64,000 nucleotides of DNA, taken from the NCBI RefSeq assembly GCF_029525555.1, contig NZ_JAPDHZ010000003.1:1798001-1862000 (forward strand), in the 5' to 3' direction. A model generated the notes under the pieces. It worked only from the letters and a program-made list of their open reading frames with translations, was not told the origin of the DNA and searched no databases. The translations under genes were made by a program, and so were the position numbers. Positions 28,223-36,861 of this stretch are shown one piece after another; the first letter of the stretch is position 1, and the number at the start of each line of letters is the position of its first letter. The DNA comes from Cohnella ginsengisoli. GTDB lineage: Bacteria; Bacillota; Bacilli; Paenibacillales; Paenibacillaceae.

Positions 28223-31200
28223 TTAAGGATTGACGTTGATCGTAAAGGTCGAGGTCGTATTCTTGATCGGCGTCACGACATTGTTGAACTTCAGATTGTT
28301 AAACGTAACGGAGCCGACCGCCGGACCTTGGCCCGGCTCGGGCAGTTCATTGGCCCAGATGCCGACGCCGCTCTTCGCGTCGAACGCGTCGCCGCTCTTT
28401 TGCGCGCCCGAGATCGTGATGTTGGTGAAGATCGTGTCGGTAACCGGATTTTCCGGTTGCGAGCCGTTGTACTTCGTCTGGAACATGATGCCGTGGTACG
28501 TCGGATCGACGATATCCACGTCGCTCACGCGAATGCCCTGGAACACTTTGGACGCGGAGAACACCCAGATGGCCGGGAACGTCTGCTGCCCCCAGAAGTG
28601 ACCGCCCGCGCGCACGATCGAGATGTTTTGCAGGTTCGTGGTCGGACTTGCGCCGAAGCCGTTCATCGGATAGCCGAAGTCGAGCGAGCTGATCGTGATG
28701 CCCGAGTAGCAGAGCGTATCCGCGATATAAATGTTGCGGAACGTGTTGGCGTAGCCGCCATATACCGCGAGGCCGGCCGCGCGCCAGGTGAGGATGGACG
28801 TCAGGTTTTCGAAAATGTTGTCCTTCTCGTCGGCTCCGCCCGCATCGATCGCCGAGAACAGCGCGAAGCTGTCGTCGCCGGTCGCGCGCGCCTCGTTGTT
28901 GGAGATCAGGTTGTTCGTGCTGCCGTTGGTCATGTTAATGCCGTCGGCGAACGTGTTGCGGATGCGCGAATTTTTGATCGTCACGTAGTCCGTGTTCGCG
29001 CCCCAGTACATGCACACCATGTGCTCGGTCCAGATGTTGTCGATCGTCATGTTGGCGACGTTGGAAAAGTCGAACACCTTGCCCGGTCCGTCGATCCGGG
29101 ACGTGTAGTTGCCGAAGTAGGCGAAGTTGGCAAAGGTGGAGCCGTTCGCCGTGGACGTCGCCGAGAAGCCGATGTCGGTGTTGGTTTGGTTCGAAGGCGC
29201 GACGAAGCGCGTATACCACGGACCTGCGCCGATGACCTTGATCGCCTTGCCGTATACCTGAAACTTGTTCGACGTCGTGTACGTGCCCGCCGGCAGGTAG
29301 ACGCCCACGTAGTTGCCGGTCGTATCCATCCGCACCTTGTCGAGCGCGTTTTGCACGTCCTGGTGCGTGAAGCCCGTCGGCACGACGTACTTGGCGGGGT
29401 CGGGATTCGCGATCGGCGTCGCCTGCTCGAGGCTAATGAAGTCGATGGCGTAGCTCGTCGTGTTGGCCGCGTCCTTCTGCAGGCGGATCGTGCTGCCCGC
29501 CGGAATCGTCGTGTCGAACATGAGATTCGCTTCGTCATAAATGTGGCGCGGCGAGCCGGAGCCCGGGCTGTTGCCCGGCGCGGTCTCGGAGCCGTACAGC
29601 CAGGCATACCTGGACGTCAGGTCGATGGCCTTGGCGAACGTGCCGTTGACGTAGACGTTCAGCGTCGCGTCGATGCCGTCGCCGCCCGGCGCGTCCGGGA
29701 TCGAGAAGCGGGCGACCAGCGTATTGGCGCTCGCCTTGGTCGTGAACTGCACGTAGCTGCCGGTCGAGTTAAGCGTGACCGCCTTGCGGCCGGAAGCCTC
29801 GCCGGCGAGGTCGCCGATGTTGCGGTTCGGTCCGACGACGGCTGCGCCGCCGCCGATCGTGCCGTCCTCGGCCTCGTACATGTCGAACGGCATGTTCGCG
29901 CCGCGACCGACGAACAACGGCTGCGTGGAGACGTTGTTCGCTTGCTTGACGGACAATTCGTTGCCGTCGGCCGCGATCTGGACCTTGACGTTGTACTTGC
30001 CGTTAGCCGCGGTCCAGCTGCCAAGGGCGATCGACGGGCTGGACGCGCCGGCGGCGAGCGTGCCGGTATAGCTGGCGGTCAGCGTCTTCACGACCGCATT
30101 GGTCGTGGCATCCGTCAGCGTCAGCGTGACGGCGTGCGCGCCGGCGGCCGAAGCGATCGTGCCTTGATTTTTCAGAATGACGGAAAAATTCGTCGTATTG
30201 CCCGCTGCCGGATTGCTCGGGCTCCAGCTCACCGACGTGGCGACCAGGTCCGAGCTCTGAACCGGGCTGACCGACAGGTTGGAAGCGCTGGTGTAGCTGT
30301 TGTTGTTCTCGTTTTGCTCGATGACGGCGTTATCTTCGTCGACTTTGGCGGAGACGGCGTAGCTGCCTGCGTCCTTAGCGCCGATGTTGACGCTGACATT
30401 GGCTTGAGCGCCTGCCGCGAGCGCGCCGACGTTCGCGGTCCCTACCTTGGTCGTGCCAAGGTAGAAATTGACGGTCGTCGCCGCGGAAGCCAGCGTGCCG
30501 GCGTTTTTGACGGTCGCCGTCAGGGTGACGCTGTCCGTCTCGACCGGCGCGGACGGCGTCCAGGACAAGCCCGTCACGGTCAGATCCGGATTCGGCGCGG
30601 GTACGCCGATGACCTGGAACTCGGCCACCTGCCCGCCCGTCGCACCCGTATTCGCCGTGAACTTCAGCTGCACGTCGCTGGCCGTAGCGCTGACAGGGAT
30701 CGTGACCGTATTGCCGGTCGCCGGGTTAAACGTATACTGCGCGGACGAGACCAGGTTGTTGAATGCAGTCGCGTTCTGATCGCGGCCCAGCACCTGGATC
30801 GTCTGCGTGCGCGTCGCCCAGGCATTGTCCGGATTCAGCTTCAGCACGATCTGGGAGATGCTGGCGTTCGCGCCGAGCGAGACGGTCAGCGTGGCGGGGT
30901 AGCTGTTCGTATTGCTCTCCCAGTAGGTAGCCGTATTCCCATCGTTGGCGTTCGTAGCCACATAAGTCCAGTTGACGGACGAAGCTGTGATCGGCTTGCC
31001 CTGCGCCAAGTTGGAGCCGGTCGGCGGAGGCGTAGCCGTTGGCGTTGCGGTCGGCGTAGCTGTAGGCGTTGCCGTCGGCGTCGCCGTTGGCGTTGCCGTC
31101 GGCGTCGCCGTTGGCGTGGCCGTTGGCGTGGCTGTCGGGGTTGCGGTTGGCGTCGCCGTCGGGGTTGCGGTTGGCGTCGCCGTCGGGGTCGGCGTGGCGG

Positions 31201-32137
31201 ACACCGCGGTGAGCGCAATTTGGTCCAGGTTGACGTTGCCGGAGTCGGTTGTATCGTATTTATAGGCGATCGTATTGCTGCCCGCGTTCAGCGCAAACGT
31301 CTCGGACTGGGTTCCCCACGTGTCCCAGTTGGCGAGATTCGCGAGCGTCGTCTGCTTCACCTTCGCGCCGTTCACGTAGACGCTCAGCGTTCTGGCTGCG
31401 CCGTTCGCGTTGCCGTACTTCAGCGCGACCGCGTAGTTGCCCGCTGCCGCCGCATTGACGGTAAACTGCGTCTGCGCGCCCTGCGTCCAATAGCCGTCCA
31501 CGAATCCCGTCCCCGCATATCCGGTATGGTCCGAGTTCACCTTGGCCCCGCCGGACAGCGCCGCGGCCTCGGCTTCGTATACGTTGTTGGCCGGCGGAGA
31601 GACGGCGCCGTACACTTCCAGCTCGGAAACCTGGCCGGCGGGCCAGCCGCTGTTGGCCGTGAAGTTGACCTTGACGTAACGCGCGCTGGTCGCTGAGAAG
31701 CTGATCGTCACCGCGTTGCCGGTCGCCGGGTTAAATGAATAAGACGCGGAGGCCGCCATCGTGCTGTACGTCGAATCGTTAAGGCTGCCCTGCACGGACA
31801 ACGTCTGGGAGCGCGTTCCCCATCCGGACGGCAGCTTCAGCACGACCTGATTGACCGACGAAGCCGCGCCCAGGTCGACCCGGATCCACTGCGGCCATGC
31901 GTTGTTCGCGCTCTCCCAGTAGGTGCCGGCGTTGCCGTCTACGGCATTGCCCGCTTGATACACGTCCGCGTACGAGCTTGCGGTCACCGGCTTGTTCGCC
32001 GCCAGATTCGGACCGTCCGCATAAGTCTTGGACGCCGGCAGTACGGCCAGGTTGGCGAGCAGTCCGGCCATCAGCGCAAGCGCCAGCAAAGAAGCCGTCC
32101 ACGGCTTCCGTTTTCCCGTCTGCAATTTCATGAACAT
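28223..32137 (-). CDS. Secreted alpha-1,3-glucanase (mutanase/mycodextranase), GH87
   Basis: 1304 aa. Signal peptide (cleavage near TYA-DGP); discoidin/F5-8C domain (about 45-180); CBM6/35-like domain starting VYEAEAAALSGGAKVN (about 190-310); a TP-rich linker with about 13 PTAT units; a second discoidin domain (about 375-515); two CARDB-type Ig-like domains starting DLTVTGLSWTPSAPV and DLVATSVSWSPSNPA; then a C-terminal catalytic beta-helix beginning MYEAEDGTIGGGAAVV and including GVYLPAGTYTTSNKFQVYGKAI, NSRIRNTFADGINMTNG and ATGDDSFALFS (catalytic Asp cluster). The DS1-CBM-TP-DS2-linker-catalytic order is that of Bacillus circulans Agl-KA. It degrades fungal or streptococcal alpha-1,3-glucan outside the cell. 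Start 32137 has GGAGG upstream; a cre site lies in the promoter. Confidence 0.88.
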   Translation of the reverse strand: MFMKLQTGKRKPWTASLLALALMAGLLANLAVLPASKTYADGPNLAANKPVTASSYADVYQAGNAVDGNAGTYWESANNAWPQWIRVDLGAASSVNQVVLKLPSGWGTRSQTLSVQGSLNDSTYSTMAASASYSFNPATGNAVTISFSATSARYVKVNFTANSGWPAGQVSELEVYGAVSPPANNVYEAEAAALSGGAKVNSDHTGYAGTGFVDGYWTQGAQTQFTVNAAAAGNYAVALKYGNANGAARTLSVYVNGAKVKQTTLANLANWDTWGTQSETFALNAGSNTIAYKYDTTDSGNVNLDQIALTAVSATPTPTATPTATPTATPTATPTATPTATPTATPTATPTATPTATPTATPTATPTATPPPTGSNLAQGKPITASSVNWTYVATNANDGNTATYWESNTNSYPATLTVSLGANASISQIVLKLNPDNAWATRTQTIQVLGRDQNATAFNNLVSSAQYTFNPATGNTVTIPVSATASDVQLKFTANTGATGGQVAEFQVIGVPAPNPDLTVTGLSWTPSAPVETDSVTLTATVKNAGTLASAATTVNFYLGTTKVGTANVGALAAGAQANVSVNIGAKDAGSYAVSAKVDEDNAVIEQNENNNSYTSASNLSVSPVQSSDLVATSVSWSPSNPAAGNTTNFSVILKNQGTIASAAGAHAVTLTLTDATTNAVVKTLTASYTGTLAAGASSPSIALGSWTAANGKYNVKVQIAADGNELSVKQANNVSTQPLFVGRGANMPFDMYEAEDGTIGGGAAVVGPNRNIGDLAGEASGRKAVTLNSTGSYVQFTTKASANTLVARFSIPDAPGGDGIDATLNVYVNGTFAKAIDLTSRYAWLYGSETAPGNSPGSGSPRHIYDEANLMFDTTIPAGSTIRLQKDAANTTSYAIDFISLEQATPIANPDPAKYVVPTGFTHQDVQNALDKVRMDTTGNYVGVYLPAGTYTTSNKFQVYGKAIKVIGAGPWYTRFVAPSNQTNTDIGFSATSTANGSTFANFAYFGNYTSRIDGPGKVFDFSNVANMTIDNIWTEHMVCMYWGANTDYVTIKNSRIRNTFADGINMTNGSTNNLISNNEARATGDDSFALFSAIDAGGADEKDNIFENLTSILTWRAAGLAVYGGYANTFRNIYIADTLCYSGITISSLDFGYPMNGFGASPTTNLQNISIVRAGGHFWGQQTFPAIWVFSASKVFQGIRVSDVDIVDPTYHGIMFQTKYNGSQPENPVTDTIFTNITISGAQKSGDAFDAKSGVGIWANELPEPGQGPAVGSVTFNNLKFNNVVTPIKNTTSTFTINVNP
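31024..31194. repeat. Coding tandem repeat (Thr-Pro linker) inside the GH87 gene
   Basis: Roughly fourteen 12-bp units reading GGCGTNGCNGTN on the plus strand, encoding PTAT repeats on the minus strand. Units differ mainly at third codon positions. It is a flexible linker; copy number is likely variable. Confidence 0.85.
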
Positions 32138-32272
32138 GATCTGCCTCCTTTTAAAATGGATAACGCGACTTTCCGGTCCCTTCCGTCTTCAGCGGCTGAT
32201 CAGCGACCCAGGCACAGTTTGCGGCGTTGCGAACCTCCTCCTCCCGGATAATGATGATGCTTTCTTTTAAAT

Positions 32273-32286
32273 TATAAGCGCTTACA
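32273..32286 (-). promoter_or_regulatory. CcpA cre site in the GH87 promoter
   Basis: The minus strand reads TGTAAGCGCTTATA, close to TGWAANCGNTNWCA, and overlaps a good -10 hexamer TATAAT. Such placement predicts repression of the glucanase when preferred sugars are present. About 140 bp upstream of the start codon. Confidence 0.65.
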
Positions 32287-32339
32287 AACTGGCCGACGAT
32301 GTACATTCCTATGGGATGTGTGTGCGGAATTACGATACA

Positions 32340-32372
32340 AAAAAAACCTCGCCCGCGAACCGCGGACGAGAC
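32340..32372 (-). terminator. Terminator of kimA
   Basis: Stem CTCGTCCGCG/GCGGGCGAG with a GTTC loop, followed by eight Ts on the minus strand, 25 bp past the stop at 32396. Confidence 0.88.
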
Positions 32373-32395
32373 GATCGTAAAGCGCAAGATGAACG

Positions 32396-34214
32396 TTAAC
32401 GCCGCAAGTGGTAAGGCACGGTCGCGATGATGACGTCCTTCTGATTGTAGAGGTACGCGCGGAGCAGCAGGCTAGACTGGTTGTGCAAGATATGCTGCCA
32501 CCAGTGCTTGGCGATGAACTGCGGAATGAGGACGGTGATATGGTCGGTCTCGGCGGTTTTCCACTCGATCGTATCGATGAACTTCATGATCGGCCGGATG
32601 ATGCTGCGGTAGCTGGACCTCAGCGTGATGAGCCGGACGCCGGGATCCCAGTCGGCCCATCTTTTTTCCATGCGCTCGATCTCCTCGTCATCGAAGCCGA
32701 CATAGACGGCGACCACGTTGTCGGTAAGCGACTTGGCGTAGCTGAGCGAGTTCATGACGACGCGGGTGACGCCCGCCACCGGCACCACGATCGTGCTGCC
32801 CTTGATGCACGGCTTTTCCTTGGTCGGATCGATGCGGAGCTCGTCGGCCGTATTCCGGTAGTGGCGCGCGATGGCGAAGAAGGTCCACATGACGATCGGC
32901 AGGAAAACGAAGACCATCCATACATGCGTAAACTTGGTGAAAATGAAGATGAGCGTGATGCTCAGCGTCGTGAGCATGCCGATCGTGTTGACGATCAGGC
33001 GCGTCACCCAGCCCTGCGGGCGAAGCCGGATCCAACGCACCATCATGCCGAGCTGCGACAGCGTGAACGGGATAAAGACGCCGACCGCGTACAGCGGAAT
33101 CAGGTTTTCCGTATTGCCGTGGAAGAGAATGACGAGCAGCGCGGAAAATACGCCGAGAAAAATGATGCCGTTGGAGTAACCGAGCCGGTCGCCGCGAACC
33201 ATGAAGGCGTGCGGCATGTATTTGTCCTTGGCCAGCATAAAGGCCAGCAGCGGAAACGCGGAGTATGCCGTATTCGCCGCCAGAACCAGGATGAGCGCGG
33301 TCAGCGCCTGGATGACGTAATAGATCGTACCGCGCCCGAAGGTCGATTCGGCGATCTGCGAGACGACCGTCTGCTTTTCGTCCGGCGCCACGCCGTACCA
33401 GTAAGCGAGCAGGCTGATGCCGATAAACATCGCGCCCAGAATCGTCCCCATCATGATCAGCGTGGCGGCCGCGTTGCGCTCGGCGGGCTTTTTGAAATTC
33501 AGGAATCGCGTTGGACACCGCTTCGACGCCGGTAAGCGCCGAGCAGCCGGAGCTGAACGCCTTAAGCAGCAGGAAAAGGCTCACGTTGGACACGGCGGCG
33601 CCGAACTCCGGGGTATGGGCGGCGGCGCCGCCCGTCGCGTACTTGACGATGCCCGCGGCGATGAGCACGAAGATCGCGACGACGAACAGGTAGATTGGCG
33701 TGGCGAGCATGGAAGCCGACTCGGTCACGCCCCGGAGGTTCATGACGGTCAGGATCAGGATGATGACGAGCGCGATCAAGACCCGATGCTCATGCAGCGA
33801 CGGGAATGCCGACGTGATCGCGTCCGTTCCCGCGGACGAGCTGACCGCGACCGTCAATATATAATCGACCAGCAGGGAGCCGCCAGCCAGGAGTCCCGTC
33901 GAGACGCCGAGATTGTCCTTGGCCACGATATAGGCGCCGCCGCCTGCCGGATAGGCATAAATGGTCTGGCGATAAGACAGGATGAGGATGAATAAAAGTC
34001 CGAGTACCGCCAGCGAGATCGGCACCGAGTACCAGACGGCCGCGAATCCCGCCGCCATGAGCACGAGCAGGATCTGCTCCGTGCCGTACGCTACCGATGA
34101 CAGGGCGTCCGACGACAGTACGGCGAGCGCCTTGAATTTCCCCAGCTTCGCGCCCTCGATCTCCGCGCTCTTCATGGGCCGGCCGATCAGTAACCGTTTT
34201 ACTTTGCTAACCAT
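32396..34214 (-). CDS. kimA: KimA-type high-affinity potassium transporter (APC superfamily; one-base frameshift)
   Basis: About 605 aa, the length of Bacillus subtilis KimA (formerly YdaO). N-terminal APC core of about 12 membrane segments, with LSSDALSSVAYGTEQIL, YPAGGGAYIVAKDNLG and GVEAVSNAIPEF; then a C-terminal cytosolic USP-like domain of about 150 aa with GSTIVVPVAGVTRVVMNSLSYAKSLTDNVVAVYVG. A T5 run (33489-33493) shortened by one restores PEFQKPAERNAAATLI. KimA imports K+ with H+. Its leader is a c-di-AMP riboswitch, which independently supports the assignment, since c-di-AMP shuts off K+ uptake at both RNA and protein level. Start 34214 has GGAGAT upstream. Monocistronic. Confidence 0.92.
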
Positions 34215-34254
34215 GGGGTTATCTCCTTTGCTGTTCCGGCGCCGCTCCGGCGCA

Positions 34255-34470
34255 TAAAAAAAATGCCGCGGGAAAGGATCTCCCGCAGCTTATTCGTAGG
34301 CGAATAGCGGCGCAGGTTCCTCTTCCGGACGCTTGCGAGGTTAGCTGTCGGATTCGGGCTCGGCAAGCAGCCCTACGCCTGGCATAGCCAAGCGATTCAC
34401 CCCTGGGCGCGCATGCGCGGCACCCGGTTGGTTCCCCCGTTCCCGCTCCCGCGGGATTCAGCGATTAGGA
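34255..34470 (-). ncRNA. c-di-AMP riboswitch (ydaO-yuaA class) with terminator
   Basis: On the minus strand the leader holds the conserved cores GGGGGAACCAACCGGGTG, AGGGGTGAATCGCTTGG, GGCGTAGGGCTGC and CCCGAATCCGACAGCTAACC followed by TCGCAAGCG and AGAGGAACCTGCGCCG. It ends in a GCGGGAG/TTCCCGC hairpin with eight Ts (34255-34290), 40 bp before kimA. Known logic: bound c-di-AMP favours the terminator and stops kimA expression when cellular K+ is high. Confidence 0.93.
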
Positions 34471-34500
34471 TGTTGAATCACGAAATGAATCATACGTCAC

Positions 34501-34540
34501 GTTTCATCTCCATGTAAACTGCCGCCGAAGGAGATGAAAC
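34501..34540. other. Inverted repeat between riboswitch and intergenic repeat region
   Basis: Perfect 11-bp arms GTTTCATCTCC and GGAGATGAAAC with an 18-nt loop. No T tract follows. Position upstream of the riboswitch suggests an operator or structured element; function unknown. Confidence 0.55.
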
Positions 34541-34726
34541 AGCGCCGCAGCCGGTTAGCGCATCAAGAGAGCGGTTACAAGCAAGCGGCTCTTGTATTAT
34601 CGCGTCCTCGCACGTCCGCGCGCGATTTATTGATAAATCGCGTTAAGAAATGAACGCAAGAGTGAAGTTTGCGCCAGATCAAACGCAAAGCCTTCGGGCT
34701 TTGCGTTCTTGTGCCCGCCGCTTATA
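34541..34726. other. Intergenic DNA with two further hairpins
   Basis: No ORF. At 34621-34642 there is a perfect 9-bp inverted repeat CGCGATTTA/TAAATCGCG with a TTGA loop. At 34682-34707 an 11-bp stem AACGCAAAGCC/GGCTTTGCGTT with a TTCG tetraloop follows; only CTTG comes after it on the plus strand. Neither belongs to a visible gene. Confidence 0.6.
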
Positions 34727-34912
34727 AAATAAATGTTGAAACGCAGTTAATTTCCTAGATCACGACGTCCTTGGGCAATTAAGTGTTGAGACGCAATTAA
34801 TTATTCGCGTTCGAACGTTTTGACCCGGTTTGAACCAAATAAATGCGTTTGAACACTTATTTCCTCAGTAGCCTCGGGTAGCGCGCCGATTAACTGCTTT
34901 TGAACACTTACC
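34727..34912. repeat. Four copies of a 25-bp element in direct and inverted orientation
   Basis: Copies at 34727-34752, 34777-34802 (direct) and 34837-34862, 34888-34912 (inverted), at 50, 60 and 51 bp spacing. In one orientation the shared core is AAGTGTTCAAACGCAGTTAA with one to four differences each. The rest, up to the terminator at 35035, holds no gene. Confidence 0.75.
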
Positions 34913-35034
34913 GCTCCTCCTCCCGGCTCAACCGTCTCAAGTTCAGTTCCATTTGCGCTTGCTCTCCCTCCAAAGCAGCCCCCTGCTTAAAAATAAGCGC
35001 TTCTGCAGGTAAAACTTATACTTTTTGAGCCGTC

Positions 35035-35068
35035 AAAAAAAGGACGAAGCGGTTGTCCGCTTCGCCCT
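35035..35068 (-). terminator. Terminator of the TrpXYZ-type ABC operon
   Basis: Twelve-base stem AGGGCGAAGCGG/CCGCTTCGTCCT with an ACAA loop followed by seven Ts on the minus strand, 43 bp past the stop at 35111. Confidence 0.9.
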
Positions 35069-35110
35069 TATACTTTTTCCAACCGGCATGCCATAATACG
35101 CTCTCAGGAA

Positions 35111-35905
35111 TTAGCCCAGTACCACCCGGTCGTCCGCCAGCTTGTGGCCGCTGATGCGTTCGAACTCGCCGAGCAGCTTTTGCACGGTCAGGTCCTGCTT
35201 GCGTTCAGGCGGGATGTCGAGGATGATGCGTCCCTTGTCCATCATGATGAGGCGGTTGCCGAGACGGATCGCCTGCTCCATGTTGTGCGTGACCATCAGC
35301 GTCGTGAGCTTCATGCTGCGGACGATCTCCTCGGTAAGACGAGTGATCAGCTCTGCGCGGGCCGGGTCAAGCGCGGCCGTATGCTCGTCGAGCAGCAGGA
35401 TGCCCGGCCGCGTGAACGTGGACATCAACAGGCTGAGCGCTTGCCGCTCGCCGCCGGACAGCAGTCCGACCTTGGCGCGCAGTCTTGCGTCCAGACCGAT
35501 GCCAAGACGCTTCAGCTCCTCCTTGAAAAGGGCGCGCTTGCGTCCCGTCACCGCCCAGCCGAAGCCCCGCGGCTTGCCGCGCGCATAGGCCATCGACAGA
35601 TTTTCCTCGATCGTCATGTTGGGCGCCGTGCCCGCCATCGGATCCTGGAACACCCGTCCGACCCATCTGCTGCGCTCGGACTCGGACTTCGACGCGACGG
35701 ATTGCCCGTCGATCCGGACGTCGCCGATATCGGGCTGCATGACGCCCGAGATGATGTTCATCAGCGTCGACTTGCCTGCTCCGTTGCTGCCGATGACCGT
35801 GACGAAGTCGCCCTCGTTCAGCTTCAGGTTGATGTCCATGAGCGCGATTTTCTCGTCCGCCGTCCCGGGGTTGAACAGCTTGGATACTTGGTAGATCTCC
35901 AGCAT
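35111..35905 (-). CDS. ABC transporter ATP-binding protein (TrpZ/aromatic amino acid-type importer)
   Basis: 264 aa. Walker A GSNGAGKST, Q-loop VFQDPMAGTAP, signature LSGGERQALSLLMS, Walker B ILLLDEHTAALDP and H-loop MVTHNMEQA are intact. The Glu-His in LLLDEHTAALDP (instead of DEP) is the form typical of the ATPase partner of DUF-type PF04392 binding proteins. It overlaps the permease stop by one base. Forms an importer with the two upstream genes. Confidence 0.93.
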   Translation of the reverse strand: MLEIYQVSKLFNPGTADEKIALMDINLKLNEGDFVTVIGSNGAGKSTLMNIISGVMQPDIGDVRIDGQSVASKSESERSRWVGRVFQDPMAGTAPNMTIEENLSMAYARGKPRGFGWAVTGRKRALFKEELKRLGIGLDARLRAKVGLLSGGERQALSLLMSTFTRPGILLLDEHTAALDPARAELITRLTEEIVRSMKLTTLMVTHNMEQAIRLGNRLIMMDKGRIILDIPPERKQDLTVQKLLGEFERISGHKLADDRVVLG

Positions 35906-36855
35906 CAGATCGCCCCCTTGCCGCGCATGCCGGCCGCCAGCTCGGCCGTGCGGCGCTTCGCTTGCTGCTTCTGTTTGGCCGATCGGCTCATCGTCGGGAT
36001 GACGAGCGCCAGGATGACGATGACGGCGGTGATCAGCTTAAGGTCCGTCGCCTTCAGATGCAAAAATTCGGCGCGCAAGGCAAGCGCGAAGACGATCCGG
36101 TAGGCTAAGGAGCCGACCACGACGGCAAGCGTCGCCCAGAAGACGCGCTTCGGCCCGAGCATCGCTTCCCCGATGATGACGGAGGCGAGCCCGATGACGA
36201 TCATGCCGATGCCCATGGAGATGTCGGCGGAGCCGCCGTCTTGGGCAATCAGCGCGCCCGACAGCGCGACGAGGCCGTTCGACAGGCTGACGCCGAGGAT
36301 CGTCGTCAGGTCCGTGTTGGAGCCGAAGCTGCGGATCATGCGCTTGTTGTCGCCCGTCGCGCGAAGCGCGAGCCCGAGGTCCGTATGCAAGAACGCGTCG
36401 AGCAGCAGTTTGACGACGATCGCGACCGCGAACAGGACGACGATGTACGCGAGGCGGAAATCGTGCCACTCATGCGAAGCGACGCCGGAGAACAGCGTGT
36501 CCGTATTAAGCAGCGAGATGTTCGGCTTGCCCATGATCCGTATGTTGATCGAGTAAAGCGCGATCATCATGATAATGCCCGCGAGCAGGCCGTTGACCTT
36601 GCCCTTGGTATGCAGCAGGCCGGTGCAGATGCCCGCCGCCAGACCGCCGCCGAAGGCCGCCAGCGTCGCGAGCCAAGGGGCCTGGCCGTGCGAGATCATC
36701 ACCGCGGCGATGCCGGCTCCCGTCGTGAAGCTGGCGTCTACGGTCAGGTCGGGGAAATCCAAGATGCGATACGTGATGTATACCCCGAGCGCCATCAAGG
36801 CATACATGAAGCCAAGCTCGACTGCGCCGGTCAGGGAATGGATCAATGACGACAC
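35905..36855 (-). CDS. ABC transporter permease (TrpY-type, BPD_transp_2 fold)
   Basis: 316 aa with eight to nine hydrophobic segments. The N-terminus GAVELGFMYALMALGVYITYRILDFPDLTVDASFTTGAG is the hallmark of this branched-chain-like permease class, and LRATGDNKRMIRSFGSNTD is its ATPase-contact loop. The C-terminal tail is basic. It lies 7 bp downstream of the binding protein and is coupled to the ATPase gene. Confidence 0.93.
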   Translation of the reverse strand: MSSLIHSLTGAVELGFMYALMALGVYITYRILDFPDLTVDASFTTGAGIAAVMISHGQAPWLATLAAFGGGLAAGICTGLLHTKGKVNGLLAGIIMMIALYSINIRIMGKPNISLLNTDTLFSGVASHEWHDFRLAYIVVLFAVAIVVKLLLDAFLHTDLGLALRATGDNKRMIRSFGSNTDLTTILGVSLSNGLVALSGALIAQDGGSADISMGIGMIVIGLASVIIGEAMLGPKRVFWATLAVVVGSLAYRIVFALALRAEFLHLKATDLKLITAVIVILALVIPTMSRSAKQKQQAKRRTAELAAGMRGKGAI

Positions 36856-36861
36856 CTACTC

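Noticed and set aside
31024..31194. Non-coding minisatellite
   Set aside because: The 12-bp period keeps the reading frame and encodes the Thr-Pro linker of the GH87 protein.
28328..31696. 1122-aa open frame on the plus strand opposite the GH87 gene
   Set aside because: Arg/Asp/Val-rich antisense shadow typical of high-GC genes; no ribosome site or domain, and the minus-strand frame has complete family domains.
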